A stretch of DNA of 21,040 nucleotides, taken from contig JAEWWF010000087.1 in assembly GCA_023396465.1 (NCBI GenBank), forward strand, positions 1 to 21,040, read 5' to 3'. The position numbers and the translations under genes are program-made. Positions 1 through 7,462 of the stretch are shown here, in pieces; within the stretch, counting starts at the first letter, position 1; each line of letters starts with the position of its first letter. Source of the DNA: Pseudomonadota bacterium (GTDB taxonomy: Bacteria > Pseudomonadota > Alphaproteobacteria > Rhodospirillales > Rhodospirillaceae). A model generated the notes under the pieces. It was not told the origin of the DNA, ran no database searches, and saw only the letters and a program-made list of their open reading frames with translations.

Positions 1-317
1 CCGGTGGAGCAGATGCCGATGATGCGCGGCTTCGCCCGCTTGGAGATGTTGAGGACCGCCTGCTCCACGTTGTCCATGCCGCCGAGGATGGTGGTCACCT
101 CGTTCATGGCGGTGGTCTGGAACGGGATGGCTTCCTTGAAGTGGCGCACCAGCAGCACGAGGCCAAAGGCGGTGCAGCCCTGGCTGCCGTGGAACAGCGG
201 CAGGCAGCCGTCCAGCCCCAGGTAGGCCATGGCCGCGCCCAGCGGCGCCGACATCTTCAGCGGGTTGGTGGAGGCCGACTTGCGGGCGATGACGAACTTG
301 TCGGAGTGCTTCTGCAT
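1..317 (-). CDS. nifN: NifN, nitrogenase FeMo-cofactor scaffold subunit (5' part; runs off the left edge)
   Basis: NifN pairs with NifE in the cytoplasmic NifEN scaffold, on which the precursor of the FeMo-cofactor matures before transfer to NifDK. The first 105 codons are in the window. They read MQKHSDKFVIARKSASTNPL, followed by KMSAPLGAAMAYLGL, HGSQGCTAFGLVLLVRHFKE and a TTAMNEVTTILGG segment, all typical of NifN. Cys48 in HGSQGCT corresponds to the Cys of Azotobacter NifN that helps hold the permanent iron-sulfur cluster. The start is the ATG at 315-317, with GGAGG at 327-331 nine bases upstream. It lies four bases beyond the nifE stop, so the two genes are surely co-transcribed and probably translationally coupled. 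The gene continues leftward out of the window. Confidence 0.95.
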   Translation of the reverse strand, partial: MQKHSDKFVIARKSASTNPLKMSAPLGAAMAYLGLDGCLPLFHGSQGCTAFGLVLLVRHFKEAIPFQTTAMNEVTTILGGMDNVEQAVLNISKRAKPRIIGICST

Positions 318-321
318 GGCC

Positions 322-1737
322 TCAGCCCTCCCCGCCGCTGGTTCGGACCATGCCCTGCTCGTCCCACGGCGCGTCCTTCTGGATCAGCGCCCACATGGGG
401 TTGTTGATGGCCTTGTCGAGCTGGCGCACCAGTTCCACCATGCCGACATAGCCGGCGTAGGCGTAATGACGCTCCTGGTTGATGTCGAGCCAGGGGCGGC
501 GGGCCTTCAGGGCGATGAACTGGGTGCGGCCGCCCGACAGCATGATGTCGGCCTCGCCGTCTTCCAGCATGCGGTACATCTCGGGCGCCGGGATCTGGCC
601 GACCAGGGCGCTTTCGTCGCCGTCCATGAGGTCGAGCGCGCGGGCCTTGTCGTTGGCGGTGGCCTTGCGGACGCTGGTGCGGATCACCTCCATCCCCACC
701 TCGTGCAGGGCGGAGATCACCGACCAGCTCTTGTGGCCGCCGGTGTAGAGCAGCACCTTGCGGCCTTCCAGGCGCGGGCGGAAGGCGCGGATGGCGGCCC
801 AGGCCTTCTCTTCCTCCTCGGCGATCAGCGCCTCGGTGCGGTCCGTCAGGTCGGCCGGCGCGCCGCGCTCCACCAGCATGCGCGCCATGGTGCGCAGCAC
901 GTCGGAGGTGTCCTCGATGCCGTAGAAGCTGCCCTCGAAGTAGGGGATGCCCCAACGTTCCTGCATCTTGCGGCCGACGTTGATCATGGCCTGGGAGCAC
1001 ACCATCATGTTCACCCGCGCCCGGTGCGCCGTCGCCACGTCGCGGAACCTGGCGTCGCCGGTGATGCAGGCGCGCAGGCGGATGCCGAGCTTTTCCAGCA
1101 GCGGCTTCACCTGCCACAGCTCGCCCGAGAGGTTGTATTCGCCGATGATGTTGACGTCGGTCAGGCCGGCGTCGTCGGGCTCCACCGTGCCGATGACGTA
1201 GTCGAGCAGCGCCTCGCCGCCCAGCTTGTTGCCGAGGTTCTTGGAGCCGACGAAGCCCGGCGCGTTCACCGGCACCACCGGGCGGCCGAACTTGGCGGTC
1301 GCCGCCTCACACACCTTCTCGATATCGTCGCCGATGAGGGCGGGAACGCAGGTCTGGTAGACGAACACCGCCGGCGGATCGCGGTCGGCGATGACGTCGC
1401 GGATGGCCTTCCACAGCTTCTTCTCGCCGCCGTAGACGACGTCGAGTTCGCCCATGTCGGTGGTGAAGCCCATGCGGTAGAGCTGCGACCCCGACGAGGC
1501 GGCATGGCGGTTGTCCCACGCATTGCCAAGGCAGGCGATGGGGCCGTGGACCAGATGCACCACGTCGGTGATGGGCTGCAGGGCGATCAGCGCGCCGTCA
1601 TAGGCGCAGCCGCCGGCGGCGGCGCCGGGCGTCAGGCCCTTGGTGGTGCACCCCTTCTTGCGCTCGGTGGAGCTCTTGGCCTGGTTCTTGTCGCAACCGG
1701 GCTCGTTGAAGAGGTCCTGGATCTTCTCTTTCAGCAT
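322..1737 (-). CDS. nifE: NifE, nitrogenase FeMo-cofactor scaffold subunit
   Basis: NifE is the alpha-like subunit of the NifEN scaffold for FeMo-cofactor assembly. The product has 471 residues, a normal length for the family. Hallmarks are GGCAYDGALIALQPITDVVH (residues 42-61), HGPIACLGN (64-72), the VYQTCVPALIGDD segment (126-138) and VNMMVCSQAM (242-251). Cys44, Cys69 and Cys130 line up with the cluster ligands known from Azotobacter NifE. Cys247 probably matches the ligand that holds the cofactor precursor. The start is the ATG at 1735-1737, with TCCTCC at 1746-1751 (GGAGGA on the coding strand) as ribosome site. In-frame ATGs further upstream lie in the promoter region and lack conservation. 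Control is by the sigma-54 promoter and NifA site listed separately. NifD is excluded by the N-terminus and by the adjoining nifN. Confidence 0.96.
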   Translation of the reverse strand: MLKEKIQDLFNEPGCDKNQAKSSTERKKGCTTKGLTPGAAAGGCAYDGALIALQPITDVVHLVHGPIACLGNAWDNRHAASSGSQLYRMGFTTDMGELDVVYGGEKKLWKAIRDVIADRDPPAVFVYQTCVPALIGDDIEKVCEAATAKFGRPVVPVNAPGFVGSKNLGNKLGGEALLDYVIGTVEPDDAGLTDVNIIGEYNLSGELWQVKPLLEKLGIRLRACITGDARFRDVATAHRARVNMMVCSQAMINVGRKMQERWGIPYFEGSFYGIEDTSDVLRTMARMLVERGAPADLTDRTEALIAEEEEKAWAAIRAFRPRLEGRKVLLYTGGHKSWSVISALHEVGMEVIRTSVRKATANDKARALDLMDGDESALVGQIPAPEMYRMLEDGEADIMLSGGRTQFIALKARRPWLDINQERHYAYAGYVGMVELVRQLDKAINNPMWALIQKDAPWDEQGMVRTSGGEG

Positions 1738-1792
1738 TGGCGGCGTCCTCCGGGGCTGGGGGAGTGGTCCCGAGGTGGTACCGCCAGGGAAA

Positions 1793-1807
1793 GCAACCCT
1801 CATGCCA
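1793..1807 (-). promoter_or_regulatory. Sigma-54 (RpoN) -24/-12 promoter of nifE
   Basis: On the minus strand the sequence is TGGCATGAGGGTTGC followed by TTT. The -24 GG and the -12 GC have exactly ten bases between them, and the match to the TGGCAYG-N5-TTGC consensus is nearly perfect. Transcription would start near 1781, giving a leader of about 44 nt with the nifE ribosome site inside it. Confidence 0.9.
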
Positions 1808-1868
1808 GAGCAGGAAGGCTGCAATATCAACAGGTTGAGCCAAGGCCCCTGTGTCGCATCCCGGCCAT

Positions 1869-1884
1869 TGTCGGATGTCGTACA
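1869..1884 (-). promoter_or_regulatory. NifA upstream activator sequence (TGT-N10-ACA)
   Basis: TGT-N10-ACA is present exactly, as tgtcggatgtcgtaca. It is centred about 95 bp upstream of the predicted nifE start of transcription, within the usual range for NifA sites. It is the only exact copy I found between the chemoreceptor gene and nifE. An IHF site would be expected between it and the promoter, but I could not identify one with confidence. Confidence 0.85.
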
Positions 1885-1907
1885 CGGCCGGCCGACAGAC
1901 AGACCAC

Positions 1908-1937
1908 GGGCCCGGCGCCAGGGTGGCGGCCGGGCCC
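1908..1937 (-). terminator. GC-rich hairpin downstream of the chemoreceptor gene
   Basis: GGGCCCGGCGCC and GGCGGCCGGGCCC form a long stem with one bulge and a short loop, starting 30 bases after the chemoreceptor stop. There is no real T-tract, so it may be an imperfect intrinsic terminator or an mRNA 3'-end stabiliser. It sits just before the NifA site, where it would limit read-through into the nif control region. Confidence 0.5.
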
Positions 1938-1966
1938 GGGGCCGGTGGCAGCAGAACGGGGGAGGA

Positions 1967-3634
1967 TCAGGCCGCCTGGATGCGGGCCAGGAAGCTTTCC
2001 ACCGACTGGCCGAGGGTGCGGGCTTGCTGCTTCAGGCCGCCGGCGCGGCCGTGCACCTCGTCGGAGGCAGTGCTGGTCAGTTCCGCCGCCGACGACACAC
2101 CGACGATGCTGCGGCTGACATCGGCCACGCCGTGGGACGCCTGCTGGATGTTGCGGGCGATTTCCGCCGTGGCGGCGTGCTGCTCCTCCACCGCCGAGGA
2201 AATGCCCACCGAAATGCCGTTCATCTCTTCGATGGTGGCGGCGATCTCCCGCATGGACTCGACGGCGCGGTTGGTTTCCTTCTGGATGTCGGAGATCTGG
2301 GTGGCGATTTCTTCCGTCGCGCGGGCGGTTTGGGTGGCGAGGCTCTTCACCTCGTTGGCGACCACGGCGAATCCCTTGCCCGCCTCGCCGGCGCGCGCCG
2401 CCTCGATGGTGGCGTTGAGCGCCAGCAGGTTGGTCTGCGAAGCCACGTCGGTGATCAGCTGCACGATCTGGCCGATGCGGTCGGCGGCGACGGCGAGGCC
2501 GCTGATGGTGGTGTTGGTGCTTTCCGCCTGGGCCACGGCACGGGCGGCGATTTCCGACGACTTCTGCACCTGACGGCCGATTTCCGACACCGAGGCCGAC
2601 AGTTCCTCGGTGGCCGAGGCGACCGATTCGACGTTGGTCGACGCCTGGGTGGAGGCCGCCGCCACCTCGGCCGACTGGCCGGTGGTCTGGGCCGCCGCCG
2701 CCGACAGGGTGGAGGCGGTTTCCGACAGGTGGTGGGCGGCATCGTCCACTTCCGCCACCAGGGCGGTGACGTCACGCTGGAACTCGGCGGTCAGGGCGTC
2801 GATGCGGGCGGCGCGCTCGCTGCGGCGGTGCTCCTCCTCCCGCTCGCGGGCCAGGGCGGCGTCGCGCTCGATGGCGTTCTCCTTGAACACCTCCAGGGCA
2901 CGGGCGAAGGCACCCAGTTCGGTCTTCAGCTCGGTGCCCTCGACGACGACGGAGGTGTCGCCGGTGGCAAGGCGCTGCATGTCGGCCGTCAGCTCCGCCA
3001 ACGGCCCGACGATGGAGCGGCGCAGCAGCAGCGAGGCCAGCACCGCCACCACCAGCAGGACGGCCGCCACCGCCGCCAGCACGGTGGCGCGGCTCCAGAA
3101 GGCGCGCTCGATGTCGTCGATGTAGACGCCGGTGGCGGCGAACAGGTCGGTCCCGGCGATGGGGAAGACATAGGCCATCTTGGGCGACGGCTCGGTCTGG
3201 TTGGGCTTGGGGAACCAATAGGTGACGGTGCCGCCGCCGGCGCGGGCCTTCTGCACCATCTCGGCGACGTAGAGCTTGCCGGTGGTGTCGGCCACGCCGC
3301 TGCGATCCTTGCCGAGCAGCGCGGCATTGTGCGGGTGCATGCGCATCACCGCGTCGTAGCCGTAGAGGAAGAAGTATTCATTGTCGCCGAAACGGGCGCC
3401 CTTCATGGCGTCGGCCAAGGCATCGACATTCAGGCTGCCGTCTCCGGCACGGGCGGCCTGCACCGCCGCCGTGACCGTCGAGGACACCACCGAGCGCAGC
3501 ATCTCCTCGCGCTCCGACAGCATCACCGACTTCACCATCACCAAACCGATGGCCGAGGCCGCCAGAACGCCGACGGCCGCCACGATCACCGGCAGCCACA
3601 GGCGGCGGGCAATCGAGAATTTCTCAAGCAGCAT
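1967..3634 (-). CDS. Methyl-accepting chemotaxis protein with a single Cache sensor domain
   Basis: This is an inner-membrane chemoreceptor that signals to CheA/CheW; its ligand is unknown. The 555-residue product has a transmembrane helix at about 11-34 and a periplasmic sensor at about 35-180. That sensor carries an EYFFLYGYD segment, a GGGTVTYWFPKPN segment and PKMAYVFPIAG, all typical of the sCache_2 family. A second transmembrane helix lies at about 186-205 and a HAMP domain at about 206-258. A long coiled-coil signalling domain follows, with the hairpin tip around 393-430 (DVASQTNLLALNATIEAARA, then GEAGKGFAVVANEVKSLA). The start is the ATG at 3632-3634; a GGAAAG lies very close and AAGAAG lies further upstream. 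Open frame continues upstream but looks unlike protein. It lies between nifE and the phn genes and transcribes toward nifE; no shared function is shown. The C-terminus lacks a CheR-tethering pentapeptide. Confidence 0.93.
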   Translation of the reverse strand: MLLEKFSIARRLWLPVIVAAVGVLAASAIGLVMVKSVMLSEREEMLRSVVSSTVTAAVQAARAGDGSLNVDALADAMKGARFGDNEYFFLYGYDAVMRMHPHNAALLGKDRSGVADTTGKLYVAEMVQKARAGGGTVTYWFPKPNQTEPSPKMAYVFPIAGTDLFAATGVYIDDIERAFWSRATVLAAVAAVLLVVAVLASLLLRRSIVGPLAELTADMQRLATGDTSVVVEGTELKTELGAFARALEVFKENAIERDAALAREREEEHRRSERAARIDALTAEFQRDVTALVAEVDDAAHHLSETASTLSAAAAQTTGQSAEVAAASTQASTNVESVASATEELSASVSEIGRQVQKSSEIAARAVAQAESTNTTISGLAVAADRIGQIVQLITDVASQTNLLALNATIEAARAGEAGKGFAVVANEVKSLATQTARATEEIATQISDIQKETNRAVESMREIAATIEEMNGISVGISSAVEEQHAATAEIARNIQQASHGVADVSRSIVGVSSAAELTSTASDEVHGRAGGLKQQARTLGQSVESFLARIQAA

Positions 3635-3840
3635 CTTTCCGATCTTCTTTTGGGGAACAGGCTGGGCCCGCGCCGTCGCCGGGCCGGGAACCCGCCGTGC
3701 GCGCCGAAGCCCTTCAGCCGAAGGTCTACCGCGAAACAGGACACGACGAAAGTCGGCTTTAGCACTGGTATGCGGAAGAACAGCCCCTATACCTTCTAAC
3801 CCATAAGGAACCGCTGGACTTGGCACCCACGGGTCCGGCG
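3635..3840. other. Intergenic region between the acyltransferase and chemoreceptor genes
   Basis: There are 206 bases with no credible gene. The minus strand has a TATAGG near 3786-3791 that could be a -10 for the chemoreceptor gene, but no good -35 lies at the right distance and no sigma-28 motif was found. A weak GGAC/GTCC hairpin lies just after the acyltransferase stop. Confidence 0.4.
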
Positions 3841-4470
3841 TCAGCCATGCTTTTGAATGAAGCCTTCCACCCCGAGGGTACGGAAATCCGGCAGAGCCTC
3901 GGTCAGGCGGTCGTGGTCCCAGTCCCACCAGGCGATGCGCTTCAGCGCCTGCTGGACATCGGCCGGAAAGCGTTGCCGCAGCGGTCGCGCCGGCACCCCT
4001 GCGACGATGGTATAATCCGGCACGTCGTGCGTCACCACCGCCCCGGCGCCGATCACCGCGCCGGTGCCGATGGTCACGCCGCCCATGATGGTGGCGCCGT
4101 GACCGATCCAGACATCGTGGCCGATGGTCAGCGGCCGGGATCGACGCCAGGCAAAGAACGCCGGATCATCCGGCCCCATGCCATAGAGCGCGCTGCGGTA
4201 CTGAAAATGATGCATGCTCGGCCGATCGACCGGATGCTGGCCGGGATTGAGCCGCACGGCGGCGGCGATGTTCACGAACTTGCCGACGGTGGTGTAGATG
4301 ACCTCGGCGTCCTCGCAGATATAGCTGTAATCGCCGAAGGTGGTCTCGGTCAGGCGGGTACGGGCGCCCACCTCGCAGTAGCGGCCAAAGGCGCAGTCGC
4401 AAACCTCCGCCGCCGGGTGGATGAAGGACGCGACACTGAGGGTCCGCGGCAGAATCTCGTGGCTATTCAT
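3841..4470 (-). CDS. Phosphonate-cluster hexapeptide-repeat acyltransferase
   Basis: This 209-residue protein has the left-handed beta-helix repeats of the xenobiotic/CatB-like acetyltransferase superfamily. The pattern is visible at about 15-75 and again at 113-162 (TIGHDVWIGHGATIMGGVTI, then GTGAVIGAGAVV). It ends that part with the VAGVPARPLR signature. The candidate catalytic His is His79 in a GQHPVDRPSMHHF segment. Proteins of this kind commonly sit beside phnCDE and C-P lyase genes and are annotated as phosphonate metabolism transferases; the acceptor is not established. The ATG at 4468-4470 lies four bases after the phnE stop, so translation is probably coupled. No clear ribosome site of its own is visible. 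It is the last gene of the minus-strand phn operon. Confidence 0.88.
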   Translation of the reverse strand: MNSHEILPRTLSVASFIHPAAEVCDCAFGRYCEVGARTRLTETTFGDYSYICEDAEVIYTTVGKFVNIAAAVRLNPGQHPVDRPSMHHFQYRSALYGMGPDDPAFFAWRRSRPLTIGHDVWIGHGATIMGGVTIGTGAVIGAGAVVTHDVPDYTIVAGVPARPLRQRFPADVQQALKRIAWWDWDHDRLTEALPDFRTLGVEGFIQKHG

Positions 4471-4474
4471 GGGA

Positions 4475-5290
4475 TTACAGGAACATCTTGCGAAGACGCT
4501 GCGACGCGACATCGATCAGCGACACGTACACGATGATGATCAGCATGACGGCGGCGGTTTCGGCGTAGTAGAAGCCGCGGATGTATTCCCACAGCACCTG
4601 TCCGATTCCGCCGGCCCCGACGATCCCCAGCACGGTGGCCGAACGCACATTGCTTTCAAAGCGATAGAGGCTGTAGCTGATCCACAGCGGGATGACCTGC
4701 GGAATGACGCCGAACACCACTTCCTGCAACCAGCCGGCACCGGTGGCGCGGATGCCCTCGACCGGGCGCGGATCCACCGCCTCCACCGCTTCGGAGAACA
4801 GCTTGGCGAGGATGCCGGTGGTGTGGATGAACAGCGCCAGCACGCCGGCGAAGGGTCCGAGCCCCACCGCCACCACGAACAGCATGGCGAAGACCATCTC
4901 GTTGATGGCGCGGAAAGCGTCCATCAGGCGCCTCACCGGCTGGTAAACCCACCACGGCACCATGTTCTCCGACGACAGGATGCCGAAGGGAATGGACAGC
5001 ACGATGGAGAGAATGGTGCCCCATACGGCGATCTGCACCGTGATGAGCATTTCCTCCATGTACATCCGCCACTCGCCAAAGTCTGGCGGGAAGAAGCCCT
5101 CGGCGAAGCGCACCATGTTGGGCCAATGCTGCACCAGGGCGCCGGGCCGCATGTCGGCCCCTTCCCACGACCACACCAGCACCGCCAGCAAGGCGGCCCA
5201 GCCAAGATAGTAGCCGAACGACTGCTTGAGGTCGCGGCGCGGCGGCTCCAGGCTCTGGACGCTACGGCGGCGGGCGAAGGCGGCGGTCAT
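4475..5290 (-). CDS. phnE: PhnE, phosphonate ABC transporter permease
   Basis: PhnE is the inner-membrane permease of the PhnCDE phosphonate importer. The 271-residue product has a hydrophobic helix at about 28-42 and further membrane segments at about 83-105, 128-160, 195-210 and 245-262. The EAA-type loop that docks PhnC lies at about 169-200 (EAVDPRPVEGIRATGAGWLQ), and the conserved SATVLGIVGAGGIGQ motif at 217-231. I chose the ATG at 5288-5290 because GGAGAT precedes it at a good distance. A GTG at 5306-5308 would add six residues. It follows phnD after an 89-base gap holding a strong hairpin, and it nearly abuts the acyltransferase gene. Confidence 0.95.
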   Translation of the reverse strand: MTAAFARRRSVQSLEPPRRDLKQSFGYYLGWAALLAVLVWSWEGADMRPGALVQHWPNMVRFAEGFFPPDFGEWRMYMEEMLITVQIAVWGTILSIVLSIPFGILSSENMVPWWVYQPVRRLMDAFRAINEMVFAMLFVVAVGLGPFAGVLALFIHTTGILAKLFSEAVEAVDPRPVEGIRATGAGWLQEVVFGVIPQVIPLWISYSLYRFESNVRSATVLGIVGAGGIGQVLWEYIRGFYYAETAAVMLIIIVYVSLIDVASQRLRKMFL

Positions 5291-5324
5291 GGCGGGGATC
5301 TCCGGCACGGGGCGCTGGAAAGGG

Positions 5325-5362
5325 ACGGCGCCGCTCCCGCCCGAGGGAGGAGGCGGCGCCGT
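5325..5362 (-). other. Strong hairpin between phnD and phnE
   Basis: ACGGCGCCGC (5325-5334) and GCGGCGCCGT (5353-5362) form a perfect 10-bp stem. It is extended inside by TCCC/GGGA across a small bulge. It starts 17 bases after the phnD stop and has no T-tract. In binding-protein transporter operons such elements often protect the binding-protein mRNA or partly attenuate downstream genes. That role is inferred here. Confidence 0.65.
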
Positions 5363-5379
5363 GCATCAGCGGATCAGGG

Positions 5380-6396
5380 TCAGGAGGCGGTCTTGGGCTG
5401 CTTGGCGGCCTCGGCCTGCAAGGCGTCCAGCTGCTGGTCGATCTCGGCCAGCTTCTTCGCCTTCTCGTCGGCGCTCATGCCTTCGTCAGCTTCGACCTTG
5501 GCGCGGTTCTTGAACAGCTCCAGCTGGCGGATCGGGATCAGCTGGGCGTTGGACGACGGCTGGAACGGCGCCCAGCCCAGACCGGCCAGCACCGCGCGCT
5601 CGGCGTCCAGTTGCTCGGGGCTGCCGATGCGGCCGTAGCTCATGATGAAGGTCATGACGCGGGCCTTGGCGTCGGAGGCCAGTTCACCGCGCCACACCAG
5701 CGGGTCGGACGGGATCAGCGGCGAGCGCCAGATCACCTTGATGTCCTTGGCCATGTCGGGATGGGTGACTTCCATGCGACGCAGGTTTTCGGTGTTGTTG
5801 GTGGCGACATCGACCTGCTTGGTGGCGGTGGCGAGCAGGTTGGTCTCGTGATTGGCGTTGCGCACGGCCGAGAAGCAGGTCTTCGGGTCGGCCTTGTGCT
5901 GCGCGAACACGTAGTAGGACGGCACCAGGAAGCCGGAGGTGGAGTTGGGATCGCCATAGCCGAAGGTCAGCGACTTGTCGCACTTCAGCACGTCTTCCAG
6001 GCTGTTCAGCGGGCTGTCCTTGTGGGTCACCAGCAACGACCAATAGCCGGGGTTGCCCTCGACATCGACGGTCTGGGCAAAGATTTCGCCGCCGGCGCGG
6101 TCCACCGCTTCCATGGCCGACTTGTTGCCGTACCACGCCACATCGACCTTGCCGAAACGCATGGCTTCGATGATGCCGGCGTAGTCCGGGGCGAAGAAGG
6201 CGTTGATCTTCATGCCGGTCGCCTTTTCCATGTCGGTCAGGAAGGGCGTCCAGGTCTGCTTCAGGTTCTGGCTGGCTTCGGTCGAAATGATGCCGAAGTT
6301 CAGCTCCGTCGGCATGTCGGCGGCGAAGGCGCCGGCGCCGCCGGCCAGGGTGACGGCTGCGACCGAGGCGGCGGCAACGAGGGTGCGGAACTGCAT
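5380..6396 (-). CDS. phnD: PhnD, periplasmic phosphonate-binding protein
   Basis: PhnD captures phosphonates in the periplasm and delivers them to PhnE. The product has 338 residues, the same length as E. coli PhnD. A signal peptide covers about residues 1-25 (MQFRTLVAAASVAAVTLAGG, then AGAFA). The mature part carries LNFGIISTEASQNLKQTWTP, a FFAPDYAGIIEAM segment, KVDVAWYGNKS, a TFGYGDPNSTSGFLVPSYY segment and the DVATNNTENL motif. These are diagnostic of the PhnD family of ligand-binding proteins. The tail from about 300 is charged and helical. The start is the ATG at 6394-6396 with GGGGAG upstream. It follows phnC by 41 bases and precedes the hairpin and phnE. Some relatives bind phosphite or hypophosphite, so the exact ligand is not settled. 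Confidence 0.95.
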   Translation of the reverse strand: MQFRTLVAAASVAAVTLAGGAGAFAADMPTELNFGIISTEASQNLKQTWTPFLTDMEKATGMKINAFFAPDYAGIIEAMRFGKVDVAWYGNKSAMEAVDRAGGEIFAQTVDVEGNPGYWSLLVTHKDSPLNSLEDVLKCDKSLTFGYGDPNSTSGFLVPSYYVFAQHKADPKTCFSAVRNANHETNLLATATKQVDVATNNTENLRRMEVTHPDMAKDIKVIWRSPLIPSDPLVWRGELASDAKARVMTFIMSYGRIGSPEQLDAERAVLAGLGWAPFQPSSNAQLIPIRQLELFKNRAKVEADEGMSADEKAKKLAEIDQQLDALQAEAAKQPKTAS

Positions 6397-6437
6397 GACT
6401 GAGGAACTCCCCTGAACAGGATGAGGGTGGGCACGGA

Positions 6438-7283
6438 TCAATGGGCGAAAACCGGCCGCGCGGCGATGGCGTCGGCGCCGCCCGCTTCCAGGTCGTGGTC
6501 GGCGTCGATCAGCAGTTCCTCGCTGTCGGCGCCATAGAGATCGGTGAGGAAAGCCGGCGTCAGAACGGTGGAGGGGCCGTCGTGGACCACCTCCCCGGCC
6601 CGCATGGCGACGGTGCGCGGGCAATAGCGGGCGGCGTAGTTGACCTGATGCAGCGACACCACGACGGTGATGCCGTCCTCGCGGTTGATGGTGGCCAGCG
6701 CCTCCATCACCGTGTTCGCCGACGCCGGATCGAGCGAGGCGATGGGCTCGTCGGCCAGGATCACCCGCGCTTTCTGCATCAGCGTGCGGGCGATGGCGAC
6801 GCGCTGCTGCTGCCCGCCCGACAGGGTGGACGCCCGCTGGGCGGCGTAATCCGCCATGCCGACCCGGGCCAGCGCCCGCATGGCGTCGCGCTTCTCCGCC
6901 GCCGAGAACAGGCCGAGGGTGCCGCGCCACGCCGGAATGCGGCCGAGGGTGCCGATCAGCACGTTGGTCAGCACGCTCAGACGCCCGACCAGATTGAACT
7001 GCTGAAACACCATGCCGACGTCGGCGCGGATGGCACGGGCATCGCGGCTGACCCGACCGCCGGCCTGCATGGTGCGGCCCAGGATATCCACGCGGCCAAG
7101 ACCCCCGTTGCGATCCGCGACCGTGAGGCCGGACAGGTGGCGCAGCAGGGTCGACTTCCCGGAGCCGGAAGCCCCGATCAACGCCACCATCTCGCCTTCC
7201 GCGACCGACAGGGCGATGTCCGCCAGCGCGCGGTGATCACGCTGGAACGACTTGCTCAGTTGGGAAACGGCAATGGCGGCCAC
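6438..7283 (-). CDS. phnC: PhnC, phosphonate ABC transporter ATPase
   Basis: PhnC is the cytoplasmic ATPase that powers phosphonate import through PhnE. The 281-residue product shows Walker A GASGSGKST (37-45), the Q-loop in VFQQFNLVGRL (92-102), the signature LSGGQQQR (154-161), Walker B RVILADEP (173-180) and the H-loop His at 212 (VSLHQVNYA). The region around 98-125 (NLVGRLSVLTNVLIGTLGRI) is characteristic of PhnC. The start is GTG at 7281-7283, supported by GAGGAAGG a few bases upstream; there is no ATG at a sensible place. It is the first gene of the minus-strand operon phnC-phnD-phnE-acyltransferase and diverges from phnN. A C-terminal extension of about 20 residues is longer than in the E. 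coli protein. Confidence 0.95.
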   Translation of the reverse strand: MAAIAVSQLSKSFQRDHRALADIALSVAEGEMVALIGASGSGKSTLLRHLSGLTVADRNGGLGRVDILGRTMQAGGRVSRDARAIRADVGMVFQQFNLVGRLSVLTNVLIGTLGRIPAWRGTLGLFSAAEKRDAMRALARVGMADYAAQRASTLSGGQQQRVAIARTLMQKARVILADEPIASLDPASANTVMEALATINREDGITVVVSLHQVNYAARYCPRTVAMRAGEVVHDGPSTVLTPAFLTDLYGADSEELLIDADHDLEAGGADAIAARPVFAH

Positions 7284-7356
7284 GGCGCCTTCCTCTCTGC
7301 GGTGGGCTATGGCCGAAGGATATACCCGTCGATGGCGACTCTTTCGCGACCAGGGG

Positions 7357-7374
7357 ATGAAAGTTCAATGAAAC
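7357..7374 (-). promoter_or_regulatory. Candidate Pho box upstream of phnC
   Basis: The minus strand reads GTTTCAT-TGAA-CTTTCAT: two 7-base units four bases apart (11-base period). This is the layout of a PhoB site (CTGTCAT-N4-CTGTCAT), with 11 of 14 matches. It lies 74 bp before the phnC start. The best -10-like sequence (TATATCC near 7320-7326) is about 30 bp away, further than in classic Pho promoters, so the call is tentative. Confidence 0.45.
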
Positions 7375-7382
7375 AGACCGAA

Positions 7383-7398
7383 CCGCGAACATTCGCGG
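7383..7398. repeat. Inverted repeat CCGCGAA-CA-TTCGCGG in the phnC/phnN divergent region
   Basis: Two perfect 7-base arms are separated by two bases, close to the centre of the divergent gap. Its size and symmetry suit a dimeric repressor or activator. No regulator gene lies beside it, so the factor is unknown. Confidence 0.5.
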
Positions 7399-7425
7399 AC
7401 AGACATCCAAGTGCCGTCGTCTAGC

Positions 7426-7454
7426 TTGTCAGCATCAATGCTGCGGTGTAGTGA
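7426..7454 (+). promoter_or_regulatory. Candidate phnN promoter overlapping a second inverted repeat
   Basis: TTGTCA (7426-7431, five of six to TTGACA) is followed after 17 bases by TAGTGA, a poor -10. An inverted repeat CAGCAT-CA-ATGCTG lies at 7430-7443, over the -35 and spacer. If right, transcription would start almost at the phnN ATG, leaving a very short leader, which fits the lack of a clear ribosome site. Confidence 0.3.
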
Positions 7455-7462
7455 ATCCCGTC

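Noticed and set aside
1814..1837. A second sigma-54-like pair (TGGC ... TTGC) upstream of nifE
   Set aside because: The GG and GC are 17 bases apart rather than 10, so it cannot be a working -24/-12 element.
229..2118. A 629-codon plus-strand open frame across nifE and its promoter
   Set aside because: It is antisense to nifE, with a repetitive Ala/Gly/His/Val-rich translation, and runs through the sigma-54 promoter; it is a compositional shadow.
1640..3799. A 719-codon plus-strand open frame antisense to the chemoreceptor
   Set aside because: The translation is Gly/Arg/His/Asp-rich without motifs and mirrors the coiled-coil codons of the chemoreceptor.
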